The translations under genes were made by a program, and so were the position numbers. A stretch of DNA of 64,000 nt, taken from contig OY754329.1 in NCBI GenBank assembly GCA_963573305.1, positions 139,177,422 to 139,241,421 on the forward strand, in the 5' to 3' direction. Below are positions 58,085 to 64,000 of the stretch, one piece after another. The notes below the pieces were generated by a model, which was not told where the DNA came from, searched no databases, and was given only the letters and a program-made list of their open reading frames with translations. This DNA is from Pyrrhosoma nymphula. Taxonomy: Eukaryota; Arthropoda; Insecta; Odonata; Coenagrionidae. Numbering within the stretch: the stretch's first letter is position 1; each line of letters begins with the position of its first letter.

Positions 58085-58584
58085 AACCACTTGGATATGC
58101 ATTACCTTGTTCCTGTTTCTGTATGTATGCTTGTCAATCATTATACTATTCATATTTTTTGTTGTAAATATTGTACTACAGTACTATTCTTGAATACTTA
58201 TATTAATAAATTCCAATACTTATTTTTGGTTACCTCCGTTCCTCAATTATCTCTGTTAACTACTATTGCAACTTTTCAATATTTTGTTATATTTTCATTT
58301 CTTTGTTGTTATTTCAATTAATTGTGTCATGTCTTAGCGACCAATACTACAGTGTCATGTCTTAGTGTCCAATACAAAATTCTGTCAAACTATTATACTC
58401 ATCTAATTATTCATAAATATATGATAGACATTGTTATGTTAGATGTTGCACATGTTAAACTTAGAATTCCTGCTGAATTTTCTTTTTATATCATTTGGAA
58501 TAACGTCTCTTGCATATAATTGTTTTATATTTATCAAATTGTTTTGGCTATTCATTCTCCGCTGTACCTATTCAGTTCGGTTAA

Positions 58585-61500
58585 CCCCTTCCCTGACGCG
58601 GGCGAGATATCTCGTCCTGAATGGTCTAGCAAATTCTGACGTGAACGAGATATCTCGTCCTACTCTACTTTTTCCCTTCTTTAGCTGTTTTGGACGAGAT
58701 ATTTCGCCCCCTTCGTAGTAACTCGATGCTTCGCCGCTAGATGTCATGTATGGACGCCTATCTCTGTATTCTCGCTTTTTTGAAGACTTTTTACTTGTAT
58801 TATGGTTTCAAAAAAAAACTTCACGCACCAAAATTACTCTCCGTATATCAAAATTTACGCACTATTTTTTCATCCAATATAAATGTTAGGAAACGTTTTA
58901 TGGTCATGAAAATTCAATTTTATCAAGCGCTCTGCCTACTACTAGGATTATTGTAAGTTTAGCTACTTGATATCCCGAAGTACAACAGTTGGAATCTTGC
59001 TTATGCAATTGTTAACGTAATTTATATAATGATTGAAGGATTGATTTTAGATTTGAATTATTATTATTCACGATTACTTACTATTTCCTATCTACTTATG
59101 AGAATTATATTTTATCAGTTCTCACAAAACTCATCTATTTTATTTGTCTATCCTACCGGAATACTAGTGGAACTACGCTCCCTGGAAGCGAAATCTTCAT
59201 ATGGGATCATAAGTTCTTTTCTGCATTATCGCTAAATTGCATTCGATCAAGAAGACTCAAATAACAATTGTTACTCAGTAAATCCTTATCTGTTATAATA
59301 TGAAAAACAATGCATTCCCGATTTTTTTATTGTTCATTTTGTAATACATATTTACCTATAAGTTGTGTATTATTTACGTATTTACGCTGTAGTTTTGGTA
59401 TCCGTATATGCTTCACCGACCGACCCCTGCCGGACGTTCGCCGCGGCTTCATTCACGTACCCTTTCTGATGCTCCTTGTCTTTGGTTCTCCGAGGGGTCC
59501 TTTGGTATTTCCCAAAATTCCCCTCCCCAACCCTGACGTCTGGCGTGTGTCACCGTACTGGGTGGTCAGCCAGCAAGACACGGTCGGGCACGGACGAGAA
59601 AGATCACGCGCAAGGGCAATAAACAGGCGGTCGGAAGTCTTTTGGATTTTCCGACCGTCTGCAGGTCTCTCATTGAACAACCTCTACAATTTTCTGCTAA
59701 TCTTCTGTTACTCAAGTCTATTTGTCCTCTTTCCCCGGGTTATTCTCCTTTCAGACCCCTCATGCCCTTTTCCCCCATACTATTCTCTTCACTTGTGAAA
59801 ATTGGATTTTATGACGCTACCTCTAGGAAAACGGATTACAGTAGGGAAAAGGGGTGAAGATTTTTCTTTCATTTACTGATACTTCGCTTTCGGCGAATAT
59901 GTTTTGTTTCTCCTGCCATCGGCCTCTTTCTAGCTGTCGCAAAATTTTAGGATGCGTTAGTTATTCATCGTATGTACGCTGTAGTTTGCACATCTCGAAG
60001 TTTCCCTTGAACTGGTGATATAATTTCGTTGCTTCAGAAGTTTGTTTCTCTTTGGTATACGAATCTTACCGTTATGTAGAGTGGATCCGAAAGTGTTTCG
60101 ACCATTGATGTTTCTGATGAGGAATTGGAGGATGTTGAACTCTCTGGCTCTGAGTGAAGCCTCTCTGAGCATAAGAACATTGATTCGGATGTTAGTGAGG
60201 ATGAAAATGTGATGCAACGCGACGACAGCGAAATGTTTAGATATGTTGCGAATGTTATTTCATCAGCCCCTTTCATTTTTCTATTTCGAATACTGGTGGA
60301 AGTAGTGATACATATTTACGAAAACAGCTATACGATGAAGGCATCTAAAAGGCGTATGTTCTCAATGCAAACCAACACAAGTGCCCTGTATATGTTCTAC
60401 CCTAGCCCACATGAGTACAAGAAAAAAGGAGAGATAGAGATAAATCCCAAACGTGTAATGCCTTCTATTGTCATGTTTGACGCTTTCCTGAGGTCAGAAA
60501 ACAAACACCCGCTCGAGGACCGATGGCCTGGCGACCGGTTTCATGCGCACTCACTTTTTCGCTGAAATTCCACCGATGCTAATATTCTATTTTTAGTTCG
60601 AACATTTAGGTTATAATACAAGCGGTGTAGTATGAGTGAATTCCACGGCAAATTCTTTGTTTTCGCTTGGTAACATTAGGTAATCAGCTATATATTCCGG
60701 AAAGGAATCAGTGTTAGACCAGCAGTGATTCGACTCTCTCCGGAGAAACAAGCTCCGAATCGGAAGGCACAGCGGAACATTCGCAGGAAGCGGAGTGGGA
60801 GGAAATACTTTCAACGATTCCTCCTCCGGCGCCACCTAGGTTTCTTTTTGAAGGTAATTCTTCGATGAGCTTTGACCTGGTTCCCGAATGAGGCTCCCTA
60901 AAATAATTTTTTCAACGATCAAATTGTTGACTTTATAATTTGGGAAACTAATCGCTGCGTCAGGAACACTTTGCGTGAAAAAGCGGGGCCAAGCAGTGCT
61001 AGCGTAAATCAGTGGCGAGTTGTGACAAGCTTAGAAATTCGTGTTTTTTGCCCTTGTAATGCTACAAAGCATGGTGAGGAAGCCAGATACTGAGTTTTAT
61101 TGGTCGATGAGACCTAAACTCTCATCTCCCTTTTTTGGACAAACAATGTCTTACCGATGATTCGTAAAAATAAGGCAATATTTACATTTTGCCAATAATA
61201 ACGCCCAAACGCCCCAACGCCGAACTAAATAAAATATGGTCGATTTGCCAGAAGCTGGAGAAAAATTTCAAGGCAATCCATACACCAGAGATGGACGTTA
61301 CCATTGACGAGAGCCTGCTCTTGTACAAGGGAAGATTGGGGTGGTGGCAGTTCATCCCTATGAAAAGAGCTTCATTTGGCAAATATTTGTCCTTAGTGAA
61401 TCGAGAACTGGATACGTGTGGTCAACGACGATTAACACGGGAATGGGGACTGTGTAGGATAAAGACTTTGCCCATTTACCCATGTCCTCAAAAGTGATGA

Positions 61501-62098
61501 TGAAGTGTGATGATTTGGCCTATGATATTGTCTGACGACGGATAATTTTTATACATCTCCAGATCTAGCCGACTTGCTCGCTTAACACTCCTCTGACTCG
61601 CAGGGAACACTGAGGAAAGGGATTCCAGCTCTCTTCAATGAGAATCAAGTAAAATAATTAAAGTTTCTTGATTTTTGCCATAAAATGAATTTTCATTTTT
61701 TCAAAAACATTTTCAGAGCGAAAGTCGTCGTCATGCGGGTTGCCTAACTCCCATGAATGTTTGTACGTTTTTTCTTGATGTACTAAGGGCTAAAATTAAT
61801 AGCTTACATTAACGTTGTCGGAAAAGTATATTCATTTGTCATATAAACTAAATGCATTCCTCCTTAAATGTTTAACAAGGGATTACGGGAAGGAAAGTTA
61901 TAACGTAATGCGGGTGGCCTAATTTTCTTTAGTTAAGGGGCAACAATCAGAAACTATTGAATAAATCATTAGTTATTTGGAATAAAAAATTAATGAAAAC
62001 ATTTTCGGATATGCCTCCCTTCAATGCTTCTGAATCTGAAATAAAAAAATATGACTTTTTTTGACCATTTTTGTAAAAAAAACCCGTCAGGGAAGGGG
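58585..62098 (+). mobile_element. piggyBac element, TTAA target
   Basis: Ends CCCCTTCCCTGACGCGGG and, from the right, CCCCTTCCCTGACGGG are flanked by TTAA at 58581-58584 and 62099-62102. Palindromic GACGAGATATCTCGTC-like motifs recur just inside the left end (58606, 58645, 58692). The 3.5-kb interior carries a broken transposase. It interrupts the 3' end of the LINE at 55810. Confidence 0.93.
60080..61500 (+). pseudogene. piggyBac transposase relic
   Basis: The N-terminal acidic part appears as SGSESVSTIDVSDEELEDVE (60080-60140) and, after breaks, EGTAEHSQEAEWEEILSTIP (60755). The domain proper follows in another frame: FIIWETNRCVRNTLREKAG (about 60932), then PEMDVTIDESLLLYKGRLGW (61290-61350) with the IDES catalytic aspartate, and FIPMKRASFGKYLSLV. 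The W-x-I-P-x-KRA-x-FG pattern is the family signature. Stops and frame changes throughout; inactive. The middle frame at 60209-60565 is open but unrecognised. Confidence 0.85.
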
Positions 62099-62215
62099 TT
62101 AAGTAAGTTCTCCATTGTAAAACCACAGAGACCATTGAATGTATGTATGGAATACATGTTCCATAGGACAAACGTCCTAGAACAATAAATTTATATTTAT
62201 TATTATTATACTGGT

Positions 62216-63958
62216 CATATTTCCCCCTCAAGTGACCCTCCCTGTCCCCCCTCCCTGGGGAGAATTTTAGCAAAAAAACTCATGTCATCCCAAATCACAG
62301 CATATTGACATATGTATTTGTTAGCACGACTTGTCTAATAATTGCTTCCTCAGTTGCACTGTGGAAAATGTCTAAGTGCAATAGAAAAGTTATTTATTTT
62401 TCCTGAATTTTGTGGCCGAAACTAAGGTGTCTTCCATGTGCTTTATAAGCCTGAAAATACAGTAAATGTATATGTGTGACCTAATTCTGGGGTTGCAGAT
62501 GCCCTGCTGTCATTTTTTAAACAGAAAAATTACTGCCAAATATTTCTCCTGTTTGCTTTGGCTTATAAATTGGATTGTGATTACCCTGTGTTTCTCCAAA
62601 TGTTGTATTTTGAGATACCCTGCATTGGCAACAGCCCCAAAATTGGATATACTATAGAAACTCAAAATTATTACAGAGAGAATGGGATCAAAATTCAGCA
62701 GATTATAATATGGAATAACTAATAAACAAGTTCTTAAATTAAATTGGGGAGAATTTATTTTTTTGCTTGACTAATCCTTGATACTGTTTTATTGTCTCAC
62801 ATTTTCTTAGATATTTGTGTGGGCATTATTTTAGCTGTTATTAATTTGGGACAAGCAACTTTTTGGGAGGTAGGTTTACCGTGCTATCTTCAAAAATTGG
62901 TGCAATATTTACTGTAGACTATGATATATGATCCACCGGTTCTAGAAATAATATCCACTCGAATCAATACTCCCTTTCTCTGTGCCTAAAGGGTTCCTAC
63001 CACTCTGCCTCTGTTTTGTATGACAAAATTCCTGACGAAATCCTGGACCACCTCACTTTAAGTATTCAAAATGTGGGTCAAACTTCTTCTTTCTATAAAA
63101 TGCTATTACAGTGAATGTGAATATTTGGTCAGAGAATATTGTAAACCATGTAACATGAACCCTATCTCTTTAGGGTTCCATTTTACTCGTGTGAAACTTT
63201 TCAGTGCTGCACTTTTTTTATTGTACTTTCTTGAAAAATTGTTAATTTAAATGCCAGTGCATCAGATGTATGTATTGAATTTTCATGTCGCAACTTCTCC
63301 ACTGATGTAACCATGCAATTATATTCTTGCCAACGATGAAATAAATTTATTATTATTGTATCATAATGATACTTACACATCTTACTTCTTACCCAATTTT
63401 TACTCTTTTCCATGAATGAATCTGGCTTTTATGTATTTAGCATTTTAATGGCAACGACAACTAATGCGCAGTATTTGATGGCATATAAGATTCACCTTTT
63501 TTTAAAAAAATAACGGCTAACCCCAAGCTCTTATTTGTGAAGGTGAGGCCTTACACAGGCTTAAGTTGTCCCCATTGCTCACTATTGTGGTCAAATTTGA
63601 CCCCAGATACATAGGCAGTACCTACTACACAGTCATTTTCCAAAATGTTTTGTTATTATTATATCCGGTATTATCATTATGACCAGTTCTTGGAGCTCTG
63701 GTTCTTCTCACAAACAATCTCTAAATGTATGGCATTGCCATTGACATTTTAAGGGTGGGGTGGTTCCCATCCCCCCACCCACCTCCCCAAAAAATAATCT
63801 GCCACTGGGCATAGTACATATGTATTCCGATGCATAATTATAACACACTTTTTTGACTTGACCACTCAAGTGTAACATTTCAGTATGGTATGAAAATGTT
63901 TCTGCATTGTAATATTTCAACTGAAACTAATTATGACTATTCTTTGTTAATGTTATAG
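62216..63958. other. BLTP2: Intron 14, 3' part
   Basis: No gene recognised. AATAAATTTATTATTATTG at 63341-63359 looks like the tail of another 5'-truncated LINE on the plus strand. The missing BLTP2 exon, if any, could lie here or in 50-55 kb. Confidence 0.4.
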
Positions 63959-64000
63959 AACATTTGGAGAGACGATTTAAGCAAGACTTAATTTTTGTCA
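63959..64000 (+). CDS. BLTP2: BLTP2 exon 15, cut by the window end
   Basis: Acceptor AATGTTATAG. With one base carried from exon 14 the frame reads EHLERRFKQDLIFV up to the window edge. This suits the linker before the next groove module in the family. The call rests on a good acceptor, compatible phase and open frame over only 42 bases. Confidence 0.45.

Larger units (their letters stand above)
55810..62207 (+). mobile_element. Jockey/CR1-type LINE interrupted by piggyBac
   Basis: Starts inside the endonuclease region and ends in AATAAATTTATATTTATTATT. The 8-bp string ATACTGGT stands at 55802-55809 and 62208-62215 and is a likely target duplication. The LINE's 3' untranslated part is split by the piggyBac at 58585-62098. 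Without it the LINE is about 2.9 kb. Confidence 0.8.
2095..64000 (+). other. BLTP2: Bridge-like lipid transfer protein 2 gene (hobbit/KIAA0100 family), 5' part, 15 exons placed
   Basis: This is the only host gene I can support. The exons at 2095, 2244, 2454, 5348, 6139, 8210, 15047, 15261, 21810, 28936, 31326, 36928, 45705, 49761 and 63959 join in compatible phases at every junction and give about 785 residues. The product has an N-terminal hydrophobic anchor followed by beta-rich segments. Several segments follow human KIAA0100 in the same order, as I recall that protein: VILKSVAVVYHHEELMKWL, then a stretch ending LKERVELFWSQDL, then SLTIGIDCQAKVVVDLF. Known family role: a rod with a hydrophobic groove that carries phospholipid between the ER and the plasma membrane. 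The human protein is about 2,235 residues, so roughly a third is here. Introns reach 14 kb and are full of transposons. One exon may be missing between 49847 and 63959. Family assignment rests on recalled similarity and exon order, not on a search. Confidence 0.82.

Noticed and set aside
62810..62870. Candidate BLTP2 exon with good TTCTTAG acceptor and GAG|GTAGGT donor
   Set aside because: The product (ICVGIILAVINLGQATFWE) is hydrophobic, unlike the expected linker, and its end phase does not fit exon 15.
1..64000. CRISPR array, operon or bacterial-type system
   Set aside because: Introns, SINEs and animal transposons show this is eukaryotic nuclear DNA; the tandem arrays have no spacer structure.

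Overview
The window reads as nuclear DNA of an arthropod, most likely an insect. The coding parts are short exons with GT-AG (once GC-AG) splice sites separated by kilobase-sized AT-rich introns. The introns are packed with animal mobile elements: Jockey/CR1-type and RTE-like LINEs, Penelope-like elements, copia, hAT, Merlin, piggyBac, pogo/Tigger and tRNA-derived SINEs. I cannot name the species.

One host gene runs left to right across the whole window. I place 15 exons from the ATG at 2095 to an exon cut by the window end (63959-64000). They give about 785 residues in one continuous phase-compatible frame, if no exon has been missed. The protein starts with an N-terminal membrane anchor and follows, segment by segment, the order of the vertebrate KIAA0100 protein (BLTP2; Drosophila hobbit). 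This is a very long bridge-like lipid-transfer protein of the repeating beta-groove class. The rest of the gene, more than half of the protein, lies beyond the right edge.

Everything else is intron, nearly all mobile-element debris, with several elements defined to the base by target-site duplications (TSDs). Layout: 2.6-5.3 kb SINE and a G-run palindrome; 6.9-7.4 kb LINE relic; 9.6-13.7 kb Jockey/CR1-type LINE with a PHD-finger ORF1; 15.8-16.2 kb inverted Penelope tails; 16.55-17.81 kb Tigger-like element; 19.2-20.2 kb LINE relic joined to a Penelope-like element (20.2-21.5 kb); 22.3-23.05 kb inverted Penelope pair; 23.3 kb hAT MITE; 23.9-24.65 kb LINE tail; 24.77-28.36 kb hAT transposon; 32.67-34.34 kb LINE with a nearly open reverse transcriptase; 35.07-35.43 kb 81-bp tandem array; 39.4-40.2 kb Tigger transposase relic; 40.28-44.74 kb Tigger element holding an inverted SINE pair; 45.0-45.4 kb LINE RNase-H tail; 47.6-49.3 kb inverted Penelope-type tails enclosing a copia scrap and a Merlin transposon; 50.94-52.43 kb TA-flanked element with internal tandem repeats; 55.8-62.2 kb LINE with a piggyBac nested in its 3' end.

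I did not find a convincing new multi-gene system. The observations most worth a second look are the repeated head-to-head Penelope tails with hammerhead-like cores, the palindromic 5' junction of the Penelope-like element, the nested insertions dated by TSDs, and the extreme intron expansion of the BLTP2 gene.
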